Shown here piece by piece: positions 35,896-44,510 of a stretch of 64,000 nucleotides of DNA; the stretch's first letter is position 1; every line of letters begins with the position of its first letter. Position numbers and translations under genes: made by a program. Source of the DNA: an uncultured Pelagibacteraceae bacterium (lineage in GTDB: Bacteria; Pseudomonadota; Alphaproteobacteria; Pelagibacterales; Pelagibacteraceae); the NCBI GenBank assembly GCA_902578255.1, contig CACHCH010000006.1, positions 1 through 64,000 on the forward strand, given 5' to 3'. The notes below the pieces were generated by a model. It saw only the letters and a list, made by a program, of their open reading frames with translations, had not been told where the DNA came from and ran no database searches.

Positions 35896-37297
35896 TATCT
35901 TTGTTATTGTATAATATTTGATTTTTTAATTTATTAATATTGTCAACCATCTCTGGGTCCTTTTCTTTAATTTTTTCAATAGTTTTAACTGAGTGTATTA
36001 TTGTTGTATGATCTCTATTTGAAAACTCCCTTCCAATTTCGGGCAATGATTTTGAAGTAAGAATTTTAGTTAAATATATTGCTGTTTGTCTTGGTCTAAC
36101 TAAATACCTCGATCTTCTTGAAGATAACATCTCATTTTTACTAATTTTAAAAAACTTACAGACTACTGTTTGAATTAAATCAATAGTGACTCTGTTTTCA
36201 GATAGATTTAATAAATCCTTCAGGACTACTTTTATTTCATATAAATTTGGGACTTTGTCATATATTCTTGAGAAAGAAACTACTCTATTAATTGCTCCAA
36301 CTAACTCTCTTATACTGCCTTTGATTTCAGTGCTGATAAAATCTTGAATATCTTTTGAAATCTGTAATTGGTCGGAATATATACTGTTTAATTCCTCAGT
36401 TTTTTTTTGTACAATTTTTTTTCTTAATTCTATATCTGGTTTTTGGATATCGACTACTAATCCACCTGAAAATCTAGATTTAATTCTCTCTTGAATTCTT
36501 GATAATTTATTAGGAGGTCTATCTGCAGAGACTATTATCTGTGAGCCTTTGTCCATTAGAGCATTGAATGTATGAAAAAATTCTTCTTGCATGGCCTCTT
36601 TACCGCTTATGAATTGAATATCATCAATTAATAAAATATCAGTGTTTCTAAAGAATTCTTTAAACTTTACCATATCATTCGATTTAATTGATTTTATAAA
36701 TTGATACATAAAACGTTCTGCTGAAATAAACATAACTTTATTATTTTTTTTTAACTGATAACCAATAGAATTTAACAAGTGTGTTTTGCCCATACCAACA
36801 CCGCCATAAATATAAAGTGGGTTATAATGTGAAATATTTTCTGAAACCTTTAGTGATGCCTCGTAAGCCAGCTTATTGCTAGACCCTGTAATAAAATTAT
36901 CAAATCGCTTATTGGGATCAATTCGATTATATTGCAAATAAGAGTCTTTTATAAAGGAAACATTCTCTTTTAAATTACCTTCTAATTCGTCATTAGTTTT
37001 AACAGAGTGATCTGGTTCAACTATTCTAAATTCAATTCTTATAATATCTTTTTTATAAGTTTTTATAATTTGTAATATTTGGTCTAAATATCTTGATGTT
37101 ATCCAGTCTCTAATAAATCTAGTTGGTACAGAAAACAATATATAATTATTAAATTCTTCTATGAATGAAATTTTTTTTAACCAGCTTTCATAAACTTCGG
37201 ATCCCAATTTATTTCTCATATCAGCTTGAAACAGTCTCCATTCAAAATTCTTGGGCTTAAAATTTTCTATGTCTTTATTATTTGTGAGTTTATTCAT
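35885..37297 (-). CDS. dnaA: Chromosomal replication initiator protein
   Basis: DnaA unwinds the origin and loads the helicase. In this 470-residue protein, domain I is at about 15-90. The AAA+ domain has Walker A GGVGMGKTHLL and Walker B LLIDDIQF, with sensor regions after. Domain IV carries the DnaA signature RDHTTIIHSVKTIEK and binds DnaA boxes. It lies downstream of rpsT and a 308-base AT-rich gap on the same strand, an order shared with many alphaproteobacteria. Confidence 0.98.
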   Translation of the reverse strand: MNKLTNNKDIENFKPKNFEWRLFQADMRNKLGSEVYESWLKKISFIEEFNNYILFSVPTRFIRDWITSRYLDQILQIIKTYKKDIIRIEFRIVEPDHSVKTNDELEGNLKENVSFIKDSYLQYNRIDPNKRFDNFITGSSNKLAYEASLKVSENISHYNPLYIYGGVGMGKTHLLNSIGYQLKKNNKVMFISAERFMYQFIKSIKSNDMVKFKEFFRNTDILLIDDIQFISGKEAMQEEFFHTFNALMDKGSQIIVSADRPPNKLSRIQERIKSRFSGGLVVDIQKPDIELRKKIVQKKTEELNSIYSDQLQISKDIQDFISTEIKGSIRELVGAINRVVSFSRIYDKVPNLYEIKVVLKDLLNLSENRVTIDLIQTVVCKFFKISKNEMLSSRRSRYLVRPRQTAIYLTKILTSKSLPEIGREFSNRDHTTIIHSVKTIEKIKEKDPEMVDNINKLKNQILYNNKDNEI

Positions 37298-37605
37298 AAG
37301 TTTGGAAGAAACTTAGTTAGAACTTATTTCAAATAATTTGCAACAAGTTAATAAAAAATTTATAAAAAAAAATAAAATCTAGGATTGTGGATTTAGATGT
37401 CGCATAGTTAGGTTTAAATTTTATTTTATTTCAATGAATTAGAAATTAAAATTATTAATTGAATCAAACAATGATTGAATCAAATGTAGATTGAATTTAT
37501 ATAGAGAATATATTTACTAAATCTAAATATAGTAATACAAAACAATATATAAATAGATAATGTACTTACTAAAAGTTGTTTAATAAAATAAGATTTTTTT
37601 AACGC
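37298..37605. other. AT-rich spacer between rpsT and dnaA; dnaA promoter region, possible replication-control site
   Basis: No gene is visible in these 308 bases. They hold three 16-bp direct repeats (listed separately) and one DnaA-box-like nonamer at 37386-37394 (minus AAATCCACA, seven of nine bases to TTATCCACA). A long inverted repeat (AAAATAAAAT at 37369 with ATTTTATTTT at 37418) encloses the box. It must include the dnaA promoter. A single weak box is not enough to call oriC, and in several alphaproteobacteria oriC is away from dnaA. Confidence 0.4.
37458..37505. repeat. Three tandem 16-bp direct repeats (iteron-like) upstream of dnaA
   Basis: Copies start at 37458, 37474 and 37490: ATTGAATCAAACAATG, ATTGAATCAAATGTAG and ATTGAATTTATATAGA. 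The first seven bases are identical in all three, and the first eleven in copies 1 and 2. The 16-base step is exact. Copies 1 and 2 each contain a GANTC (GAATC). The spacing would put a bound protein at the same helical face every one and a half turns. The function is unknown; regulation of dnaA or origin activity is possible. Confidence 0.6.
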
Positions 37606-37866
37606 TTAGATTGCAGAAATCTTCTTTGTAATTCTGGAAACATTTCTAGAAGCATTTTGTTTCTTGATAATTCCCGTCTTGGCAATCTTCATTAACTCTG
37701 AGTTAAGTTTAGGCAAAAATTTCAAAGCTTCGTCTTTCTTTTTTTTTTCAATAAGAAGGTTCATTTTTTTTAAAGCGTTACGAAATCTACTTTTTCTAGC
37801 CTTATTGACTACTGTTTGCTTGGAAATTCTTCGGATTCTCTTAATTGCTGATTTTGTGTTTGCCAT
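37606..37866 (-). CDS. rpsT: 30S ribosomal protein S20
   Basis: S20 binds 16S rRNA in the small subunit. The start is MANTKSAIKRIR at 37866 (86 residues); the 21 extra N-terminal residues of the ORF track are not part of S20 in other bacteria. The protein is highly basic and helical. It sits 50 bases after mutM and before the dnaA spacer. I see no clear intrinsic terminator after it. Confidence 0.96.
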   Translation of the reverse strand: MANTKSAIKRIRRISKQTVVNKARKSRFRNALKKMNLLIEKKKKDEALKFLPKLNSELMKIAKTGIIKKQNASRNVSRITKKISAI

Positions 37867-37916
37867 CTGCGCAGGGGTATAACTTGAGAATTTATAGTGG
37901 TCAACATAATATTTTA

Positions 37917-38780
37917 CTATTTTTGGCAAGAATCACAAAAAAAAGTTGATCTATTTGATACAATTTTTTTTTTTACAACACTTAAACATCCAGTAGCTTT
38001 GCATCTGTTTCCTTCTTGCTGATAAACCTTGAACTCTTTTTGATAACCACCTAATTTTCCAGATATATCTTGAAAATTTCTAATACTGGATCCTCCTTTA
38101 ATTATTGCTCTATGTAAAATTTTTTTAGAATTAAAAATTATTTTTTTACATTCGTTTTTAGTCAATAATTTTACCTGCTTAAATGGATCAATTTTGGATA
38201 AAAAAAGTATTTCGCTAGCATATATATTACCAATTCCTGAAACAAATCTTTGATCCAATAAAAAACTTTTAATATCTTTATTTTTATCTTTAAAAAAATC
38301 TATCACATAATTTAAATCAAATTTTTTATCGAATGGTTCTGGGCCCAAATGTTTAAATCTTTCATTTAAAGCATTTTTATTTTCAATTAATTCAAAAAAA
38401 CCAAAACGTCTTGGGTCATTATAAATTACTTTAAAATTATCAAATTCAATCACAACATGATTATGTTTTTTAGGAAGTATTGGTGAGTGATAAAAACTAG
38501 TATTTGTGAATTTTGACGGTTTAAGCTTATCAACAATGTGGATTGTGCCTGACATCCCCAAATGAATTAAACAATAACCCCCTTCCCAAAAATGTATTAT
38601 TAAATATTTTGAAAATCTATTTACTTTAATTATTTTTTTATTTTTAATATAACTTTTAAAATTATTTGGTATTAAGAATCGTAGATTTTTATTTCTTATT
38701 ATTACTTTTTTAACCCTTTTTTTATTAATTTTTTTATTTAAGGATTGTCTAACAATTTCTACTTCTGGTAATTCTGGCAT
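37917..38780 (-). CDS. mutM: Formamidopyrimidine-DNA glycosylase
   Basis: This base-excision repair enzyme removes 8-oxoguanine and formamidopyrimidines. The catalytic N-terminus MPELPEVE (Pro1 after Met removal, Glu2) is intact. The chain includes the conserved NDPRRFGFF and helix-two-turn-helix region FVSGIGNIYASEILF. The C-terminal zinc finger (CKATGC then CDSC) is complete. It is 287 residues, near the normal 270-290. It is divergent from ubiE with a 29-base spacer. Confidence 0.96.
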   Translation of the reverse strand: MPELPEVEIVRQSLNKKINKKRVKKVIIRNKNLRFLIPNNFKSYIKNKKIIKVNRFSKYLIIHFWEGGYCLIHLGMSGTIHIVDKLKPSKFTNTSFYHSPILPKKHNHVVIEFDNFKVIYNDPRRFGFFELIENKNALNERFKHLGPEPFDKKFDLNYVIDFFKDKNKDIKSFLLDQRFVSGIGNIYASEILFLSKIDPFKQVKLLTKNECKKIIFNSKKILHRAIIKGGSSIRNFQDISGKLGGYQKEFKVYQQEGNRCKATGCLSVVKKKIVSNRSTFFCDSCQK

Positions 38781-38809
38781 TTCACACTATATTCAATATA
38801 TAATTTTTT

Positions 38810-39514
38810 ATGCAACAATATCTTCAAAATAAAAAAGGGCTAGTAGAAGGTGTATTTGATCAAGTCTACGACCGTTATGATTTGATGAATGACTTTATGT
38901 CACTAGGTATACATAGGCTTTGGAAAAAAAGTCTAATTTATATGATGGGCCCATCTCTTAATAAAAAATTGGTAGATGTTGCTTGTGGCACTGGTGATAT
39001 TGGTAAACTTTTTTTAGACAAAACCGATAATAAATCAAAAGTTACATCAATTGATCCTAATAAAAAGATGATTAACCAAGGTAAAAATAAATTATCAAAA
39101 TATAAAAGTATAGAATGGATTACAGCTCCAGCTGAAAAGTTGCCTTTAAGTGATAGCTCTTTTGACTACTACACAATCAGTTTTGGTTTAAGAAATACAA
39201 AAAATCTAGATCGAGCACTTTCTGAAGCTTATAGAGTTTTAAAGCCTGGTGGTCGGTATCTTTGCTTAGAATTCTCTAAAATTCAAAACACAAATCTAAA
39301 TTTAATTTACAAAAATTACTCAAAGTTAATCCCTATAATTGGTCAATTTATAGTGGGGGAAAAAGAACCCTATGAATATTTAGTAAAAAGTATCGAGCAG
39401 TTCATTAATCAAGAAGAGCTAATTGATTTGATGCAAAAACATAAATTTCAAAAATGTTCTTATAGAAATTTTTCTAACGGTATTGTTTCAATTCATAGTG
39501 GGTGGAAAATTTAA
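38810..39514 (+). CDS. ubiE: Ubiquinone biosynthesis C-methyltransferase
   Basis: UbiE uses S-adenosylmethionine to C-methylate the benzoquinol ring in ubiquinone synthesis. The 234-residue chain has the family N-terminus VEGVFDQVYDRYDLMNDFMS and SAM motif I VDVACGTGDIG. The GLRNTKNLDRALSEAYRVLKPGG block is UbiE-specific. It shares TAATG with ubiB. The ubiE-ubiB pair is standard in alphaproteobacteria. Confidence 0.97.
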   Translation: MQQYLQNKKGLVEGVFDQVYDRYDLMNDFMSLGIHRLWKKSLIYMMGPSLNKKLVDVACGTGDIGKLFLDKTDNKSKVTSIDPNKKMINQGKNKLSKYKSIEWITAPAEKLPLSDSSFDYYTISFGLRNTKNLDRALSEAYRVLKPGGRYLCLEFSKIQNTNLNLIYKNYSKLIPIIGQFIVGEKEPYEYLVKSIEQFINQEELIDLMQKHKFQKCSYRNFSNGIVSIHSGWKI

Positions 39515-41082
39515 TGATTAAAAAGTTAATTACCTTGTTTAAATTAGGAAGAAAAATTGCAAAATCAGATATACTTTCAATTGCATCAAAGTTTAAAAAA
39601 CCTCCACTGATTTTAATTGTTTTATTTAAAATATTATCTTTTTCATTTCAAAAAAAAGAAGAACATAATTTAGATAAAGACGAAGGAGAAAGACTTTCTA
39701 GATCGCTAGAATCAATGGGTACCACTTTTATAAAGTTGGGACAATTTCTAGCTACTAGACCTGATATCATTGGGGAAGAATTATCGAAAAAACTTGAAAA
39801 TCTTCAAGATCGTTTACCTCCATTTTCTTTAAGTGAGGCAAAACAAATCATTAGAGATGATCTTGGAGAAGAGTCTTTTAATTCTATAATTGATTTAAGT
39901 GAACCTGTTGCAGCAGCATCAATCGCTCAAGTACATAAAGCAAAAATTAATGACAATGGAACAATTAAAGATGTTGCCATAAAAATTTTAAGACCAGACA
40001 TAAAAAAAATATTTAATGAAGAAATTGATGCAATGATGTTGTTTGCATTTATAATCGAGTCTTTTGTAAAAAAAACAAAAAGATTAAAACTAATAGAGGT
40101 TGTTTTTTTATTAAAAGAGATAACAAATCTTGAAATGGATTTAAGATTTGAAGCAGCAGCTGCTAACGAATATGCTGAGAATACAAAAAATGATGTTGGA
40201 TTTAAAGTTCCAATGATTTATTGGAATTTTACTAGTGAAAATGTAATGACTCTGGATTGGATTGATGGAGTTTCAATTAGAGAAACTGAAGAATTAAAAA
40301 AAAGAAATTTAGATACTAGCAAAATAGCAGAAAATATTATTCAACATTTTCTAAGACACGCCGTAAGAGATGGCTTTTTTCATGCAGATATGCATCAGGG
40401 AAATATTTTTATTAATGATAGTGGTCAAATTGCACCAATAGATTTTGGTATAATGGGCAGGCTAGATAAAGTTAGTAAGAGATTTCTGGCAGAAATTTTA
40501 TTTGGTTTTATTCAAAGGGATTATCGTAAGGTTGCTGAAGTACACTTAATGGCTGGGTTAGTTCCAAAAGATGTTCCAATAGACGACTTGGCTCAAGCTT
40601 TAAGATCAATAGGAGAGCCCATTTTTGGACAAGAGGTAAAAGATATCTCGGGTGGAAAATTATTGAAACAACTCTTTGATGTGACAGAAAAATTTAACAT
40701 GCAAACTCAACCACAGTTATTAATGCTGCAAAAAACGATGGTTGTAGTTGAGGGTGTTGCAAGAAAATTAAATCCAAGTACAAATATATGGACGACTTCT
40801 AAACCTGTGCTTGAGACTTGGTTGAGAGAAACAAAAGATCCAATAACAAGTTTAAATGAGACATTAAAGAGTACTTCTGAGGTAATTAAGCGATTACCAG
40901 AATTTCCTGAGATTATGGATAAAGCTAATCAAGCTTTAACGTTTTTAGCTAGCGGACAAATCCCTCAGAATTCAAACTCCTATACTGCTTTAAATGATAA
41001 AAAAGCAGAAATGAATGCTTTTAGAAATCAGTCTATTATTGGTTTATTACTACTTGTAATTTTTGGACTTATAGTATTTTAA
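39514..41082 (+). CDS. ubiB: UbiB-family atypical kinase/ATPase for ubiquinone synthesis
   Basis: UbiB is a membrane-associated ABC1/ADCK-type protein needed for ubiquinone hydroxylation. Starting at ATG 39514 it has 522 residues. The KxGQ motif appears as FIKLGQFLATRPD. The Ala-rich nucleotide loop AAASIAQVHKA, the ADMHQGNIF catalytic loop and IDFGIMGRLD metal loop are all present. The C-terminus has a hydrophobic tail (SIIGLLLLVIFGLIVF) for membrane anchoring. Confidence 0.95.
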   Translation: MIKKLITLFKLGRKIAKSDILSIASKFKKPPLILIVLFKILSFSFQKKEEHNLDKDEGERLSRSLESMGTTFIKLGQFLATRPDIIGEELSKKLENLQDRLPPFSLSEAKQIIRDDLGEESFNSIIDLSEPVAAASIAQVHKAKINDNGTIKDVAIKILRPDIKKIFNEEIDAMMLFAFIIESFVKKTKRLKLIEVVFLLKEITNLEMDLRFEAAAANEYAENTKNDVGFKVPMIYWNFTSENVMTLDWIDGVSIRETEELKKRNLDTSKIAENIIQHFLRHAVRDGFFHADMHQGNIFINDSGQIAPIDFGIMGRLDKVSKRFLAEILFGFIQRDYRKVAEVHLMAGLVPKDVPIDDLAQALRSIGEPIFGQEVKDISGGKLLKQLFDVTEKFNMQTQPQLLMLQKTMVVVEGVARKLNPSTNIWTTSKPVLETWLRETKDPITSLNETLKSTSEVIKRLPEFPEIMDKANQALTFLASGQIPQNSNSYTALNDKKAEMNAFRNQSIIGLLLLVIFGLIVF

Positions 41083-41090
41083 TTCTTGAA

Positions 41091-42296
41091 ATGAAAAATC
41101 TGCTAAACAAAAAAATTTTATTTATCATATGTGGTGGAATTTCTGCCTACAAAAGTCTTGAGACAATTAGGCTTTTCAAAAAAAGTGGTGCCGAAATCAA
41201 AACTATACTTACTGCAAGTGCTAAAGAATTTGTAACACCTCTTTCAATTACCGCACTATCTCAAGGCAAAGTTTACAGTGAATTATTCAGTGTAGAAAAC
41301 GAAACGGAAATGGACCATATTTCGCTTTCCAGATGGGCTGATGTAATTGTTATTGCTCCTGCAACTGCAAATACTATTTCAAAGCTGGCTCAGGGCACTA
41401 CTGACGATCTTGCTTCAACTGTTGTTCTGGCTTCAGATAAAAATATTTATTTAGCACCAGCAATGAACGTGAGGATGTGGGAACATAAAACTACCAAAGC
41501 AAATTTAAATAAATTGCATGATTATGGTTATAAATTAATTGGACCTGAAATTGGTGATATGGCTTGTGGAGAATACGGTGAGGGTAAAATGTCTGATCCA
41601 ATAAAAATTGCTGAAGAGATAGACCATTTTTTTTTAAATAAAAAAAGAAATAAAAATTTAAAAGCTTTGGTTACAGCAGGACCTACTAATGAATATATTG
41701 ATCCTGTAAGATTTATAACCAATAAGTCTAGTGGTAAACAAGGCTATGAGATAGCAAAATCTCTTTCTAAAAAGGGATTTGATACAACACTTATTTCAGG
41801 TCCAACTAACTTGGAAATTGATGATGATATTAATCTAATTAACGTTGAAACAGCAGAAGAAATGTTTCTTGCAACTCAAAAAAATTTGCCAACTAATGTA
41901 GCAATTTTTGCAGCAGCTGTAGCTGATTTTAAGTTACAAAAAAAAAATACAAGTAAAATCAAAAAAAAAGAAACCTTAAATTTAAATCTTGAAAAAAACG
42001 TCGATATTTTAAATTATGTTTCCAATCATAATTCAATGAGGCCAAGTCTTGTTATTGGTTTTGCAGCTGAAACTAATAACCACGAAATAAATGCAGAAGA
42101 GAAATTAAATAAAAAAAATTGTGACTGGATAATTTCAAATGATGTTGCAAATAAAAATATAGGATTTAATTCTGATTTTAACGAGGTAACTATTCATTAC
42201 AAAAATAAAAAAAAAAACAACGAAAAACTTTCTTATAAAAAAAAATCTGAAATATCCGATGAAATAGTTGATAGAATTATTGATCAATTAAATTAA
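41091..42296 (+). CDS. coaBC: Bifunctional phosphopantothenoylcysteine decarboxylase/synthetase
   Basis: CoaBC joins cysteine to phosphopantothenate and decarboxylates the product on the way to coenzyme A. The N-terminal flavin (CoaC) half shows ICGGISAYKSLE, PATANTISKLAQG and PAMNVRMW. The C-terminal CoaB half shows AGPTNEYIDPVRFITNKSSGKQG. The 401-residue length fits the fused form. It overlaps dut by one base (TAATGG). Confidence 0.97.
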   Translation: MKNLLNKKILFIICGGISAYKSLETIRLFKKSGAEIKTILTASAKEFVTPLSITALSQGKVYSELFSVENETEMDHISLSRWADVIVIAPATANTISKLAQGTTDDLASTVVLASDKNIYLAPAMNVRMWEHKTTKANLNKLHDYGYKLIGPEIGDMACGEYGEGKMSDPIKIAEEIDHFFLNKKRNKNLKALVTAGPTNEYIDPVRFITNKSSGKQGYEIAKSLSKKGFDTTLISGPTNLEIDDDINLINVETAEEMFLATQKNLPTNVAIFAAAVADFKLQKKNTSKIKKKETLNLNLEKNVDILNYVSNHNSMRPSLVIGFAAETNNHEINAEEKLNKKNCDWIISNDVANKNIGFNSDFNEVTIHYKNKKKNNEKLSYKKKSEISDEIVDRIIDQLN

Positions 42297-42733
42297 TGGC
42301 AAAGGTTCTAATCAAAAAATTAGCTTCATCTGTTAAATTACCTTGTTATAAAACTAATGGGGCTTCTGGAATGGATTTAATGGCTTTTATTTCTGAACCA
42401 ATAATTCTTAAACCACAATCTTCAAGTTTAGTACCAACAGGTATTTCTGTTGCTTTTTCAGAAGAATTTGAAATACAAATAAGGCCAAGATCTGGTTTAG
42501 CAGCTAAAAATAATATTAGCGTATTAAATACTCCCGGGACAATTGACAGTGATTACAGGGGTGAAATAAAAGTTATTGTTTTTAATCATGGAAATAAAGA
42601 ATTTATAATTAATAATAATGATAGAATAGCACAAATGATTTTAACACCTGTTGTTAAAATGGAACTTGAAGAAACAGAAACTTTGCCAGAAACAATTCGA
42701 GGAGAGGGTGGATTTGGCTCAACTGGAAAATGA
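42296..42733 (+). CDS. dut: dUTP diphosphatase
   Basis: This trimeric dUTPase hydrolyses dUTP to dUMP, keeping uracil out of DNA and feeding thymidylate synthesis. All five motifs are visible: ASGMDLMA, PRSGLAAKN, NTPGTIDSDYRGEI, DRIAQMI and the C-terminal RGEGGFGSTGK. It has 145 residues, typical of the family. The stop overlaps the next gene's start in ATGA. Confidence 0.97.
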   Translation: MAKVLIKKLASSVKLPCYKTNGASGMDLMAFISEPIILKPQSSSLVPTGISVAFSEEFEIQIRPRSGLAAKNNISVLNTPGTIDSDYRGEIKVIVFNHGNKEFIINNNDRIAQMILTPVVKMELEETETLPETIRGEGGFGSTGK

Positions 42734-43470
42734 GAGCAAAATTAAATAAAAAAGAAATAGAAAAGTTCTCTCGTCAAATTATTTTAAAAAATGTAGGCGC
42801 ACTTGGTCAAAGAAAAATACGAGAAGCAAAAGTTTTAATTATTGGAATGGGGGGCTTAGGTTGTCCAGCTGCAGAATTTTTAATACGATCAGGAATTGGA
42901 ACACTAGGTCTTGCAGACTATGATACAGTTGGTTTATCAAATATACATCGACAAATTTTATATTCTGAGAAAGATATTAATAAGTCAAAAGTTAAAATTT
43001 CAAAAAAAAAGTTGAATGAAATAAATCCAAAAACAAAGATAAATATTTTTGATTACAAGCTTGATAAAATTAAATTAAATAAAATTATCAAAGATTATGA
43101 TTACATTATTGATGGCACGGACAACTTTGAAAGTAAGTTTCTAATCAATGATTTGAGTTTAAAGTATAAAAAATTTCTTGTAGCTGGTGCTATAAGTAAG
43201 TTTGATGGTCATATTTTCAATTTTGATTTTAAAATTAAAAAAAATCCAAGTTTAAGAGATTTTTATCAGGAAGATATTGTTACCAATGATATTTTAAATT
43301 GTGAGTATGATGGTATTTTAGGTACAGTAGCAGGAATTGTTGGCACAATGCAAGCAAATGAAATTTTAAAAAAAATTCTTAATATTGGTCAAAATTTAAA
43401 CGGATTTGTTTTAATTCTAGATTTACTAAATTTAAGTATAAGAAGAGTAAAATTAAGGAAAAGAAAATAA
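42730..43470 (+). CDS. ThiF/MoeB/HesA-family adenylyltransferase without zinc cysteines
   Basis: The 246-residue E1-like protein adenylates the C-terminal glycine of a small sulfur carrier protein. The nucleotide site is IIGMGGLGCPAAEFL, followed by the NIHRQILYSEKDIN block and the DGTDNFESKFLINDL region. The crossover-loop/second half (NCEYDGILGTVAGIVGTMQANEIL) is MoeB-like. The CxxC pairs that bind zinc in MoeB/ThiF are missing: the whole protein has only two Cys. No rhodanese domain is attached. The carrier protein and pathway (molybdopterin, thiamine or thiolation) are undetermined. Confidence 0.88.
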   Translation: MRAKLNKKEIEKFSRQIILKNVGALGQRKIREAKVLIIGMGGLGCPAAEFLIRSGIGTLGLADYDTVGLSNIHRQILYSEKDINKSKVKISKKKLNEINPKTKINIFDYKLDKIKLNKIIKDYDYIIDGTDNFESKFLINDLSLKYKKFLVAGAISKFDGHIFNFDFKIKKNPSLRDFYQEDIVTNDILNCEYDGILGTVAGIVGTMQANEILKKILNIGQNLNGFVLILDLLNLSIRRVKLRKRK

Positions 43471-43922
43471 TGATTTTAAAAATTAAAGAAATTTCTATGT
43501 CGCTTTGTTTATTATTTTATTGCTCTATCAGCTCTGCAAACGAAATATTTTTATCCTTAAAGAAAAGTAAAGTTAATGTTCGTTATGGTCCAAGTTTTGA
43601 CTCTGATGTTAAGTATGTTTATAAAAAAATAAATCTTCCCATAAAACAAATAGATAAAAAAGAAAATTTTAGAAGAATAATTGACCTAAAGAGTAATAGT
43701 GGTTGGATACACGTTTCACAATTAAAAAAATTTAATTCAGTTATTGCAACAAATGATAAAATTTTATTCAAAAAACCTACATCGTTTGCAAAACCCATAG
43801 CATTAATAAAAAAGGGAAGGTTATTAATTGTTCAAAAATGTGAAAAAAATTGGTGTGAAATAAAAACTGACAATTTTAATGGATGGATTAAAACAGACAA
43901 TCTTTGGGGTTTAACTAACTAA
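43470..43922 (+). CDS. Secreted bacterial SH3-domain protein
   Basis: The 150-residue protein has a signal peptide (about residues 1-23, ending ISSA) and two SH3-like units. The first contains KVNVRYGPSFDSDVKYV and a WIHVSQL end, and the second GRLLIVQKCEKNWCEIK with GWIKTDNLWG. Such SH3b domains bind peptidoglycan peptides or metals in the periplasm. The function is unknown. The reading frame starts one base inside the ThiF-like stop and ends in an eight-base overlap with the convergent DUF3501 gene. Confidence 0.85.
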   Translation: MILKIKEISMSLCLLFYCSISSANEIFLSLKKSKVNVRYGPSFDSDVKYVYKKINLPIKQIDKKENFRRIIDLKSNSGWIHVSQLKKFNSVIATNDKILFKKPTSFAKPIALIKKGRLLIVQKCEKNWCEIKTDNFNGWIKTDNLWGLTN

Positions 43923-44508
43923 AATCTTCAGACAAAGAGGCTATATTTTCTTTGCTTAATTTAGTGGTGTGAGAGTATTCTTTGTGATCCATTCCAAGTT
44001 CAATATTAACATCACTCGATTTAAATTTTTGAATTTGTTCATCCGTAAAATTAAAATGTATAAATTGAACTGAAGAAGCCTTACCCTCAGCAGAAGTTCT
44101 GTCAACGTCCTCTTCAGGAACAGCTTTAATAGTCTCACCATTTAGCTTCATAAATACCATTTCTTCAATTCCACCAACTTTACCTAAAAAAGCCGCTCTA
44201 GATATAGGGTTATCTATTTCAAACATAAGTGTGGCTGTTAACTCTTTTCCATTTGGAATTAATGGATTGTATGCAATTAACTCATCCTGAAGCTGTTCGT
44301 CTCCCCCTTTTTCAATGTAGAGCATTTCTTGAACTTGAGCTAACATTGTCTCATAGCTTTCAAAATAAAATGTAGCATAAGGACCTAATGCAACTCTTCG
44401 ATTTTTTTTAAAATTTACAATATTTTTTCTTAATTCTTTTCTATCTCTTATATAAGCATCTAACGGCATTATATCAGATTTTTGTATCTCTCTTTTCTCT
44501 TTTGGCAT
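43915..44508 (-). CDS. DUF3501 family protein
   Basis: The 197-residue soluble protein is recognised by its opening (KSDIMPLDAYIRDRKELRKNI), the RRVALGPYATFYFES block and RAAFLGKVGG, which fit DUF3501. The biochemical role is not known. It is the third member of a minus-strand run rubrerythrin - Fe-S oxidoreductase - DUF3501, with two bases between its start and the oxidoreductase stop. This run has been linked to iron or peroxide handling by context only. Confidence 0.85.
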   Translation of the reverse strand: MPKEKREIQKSDIMPLDAYIRDRKELRKNIVNFKKNRRVALGPYATFYFESYETMLAQVQEMLYIEKGGDEQLQDELIAYNPLIPNGKELTATLMFEIDNPISRAAFLGKVGGIEEMVFMKLNGETIKAVPEEDVDRTSAEGKASSVQFIHFNFTDEQIQKFKSSDVNIELGMDHKEYSHTTKLSKENIASLSEDFS

Positions 44509-44510
44509 GA

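Noticed and set aside
37298-37605. Calling this gap oriC
   Set aside because: There is only one weak DnaA-box-like nonamer, and I cannot compute genome GC skew. Kept as a low-confidence regulatory region.
37867-37929. 21-residue N-terminal extension of rpsT in the ORF track
   Set aside because: The S20 family starts at MANTKSAIKRIR; the upstream part overlaps the mutM 3' end.
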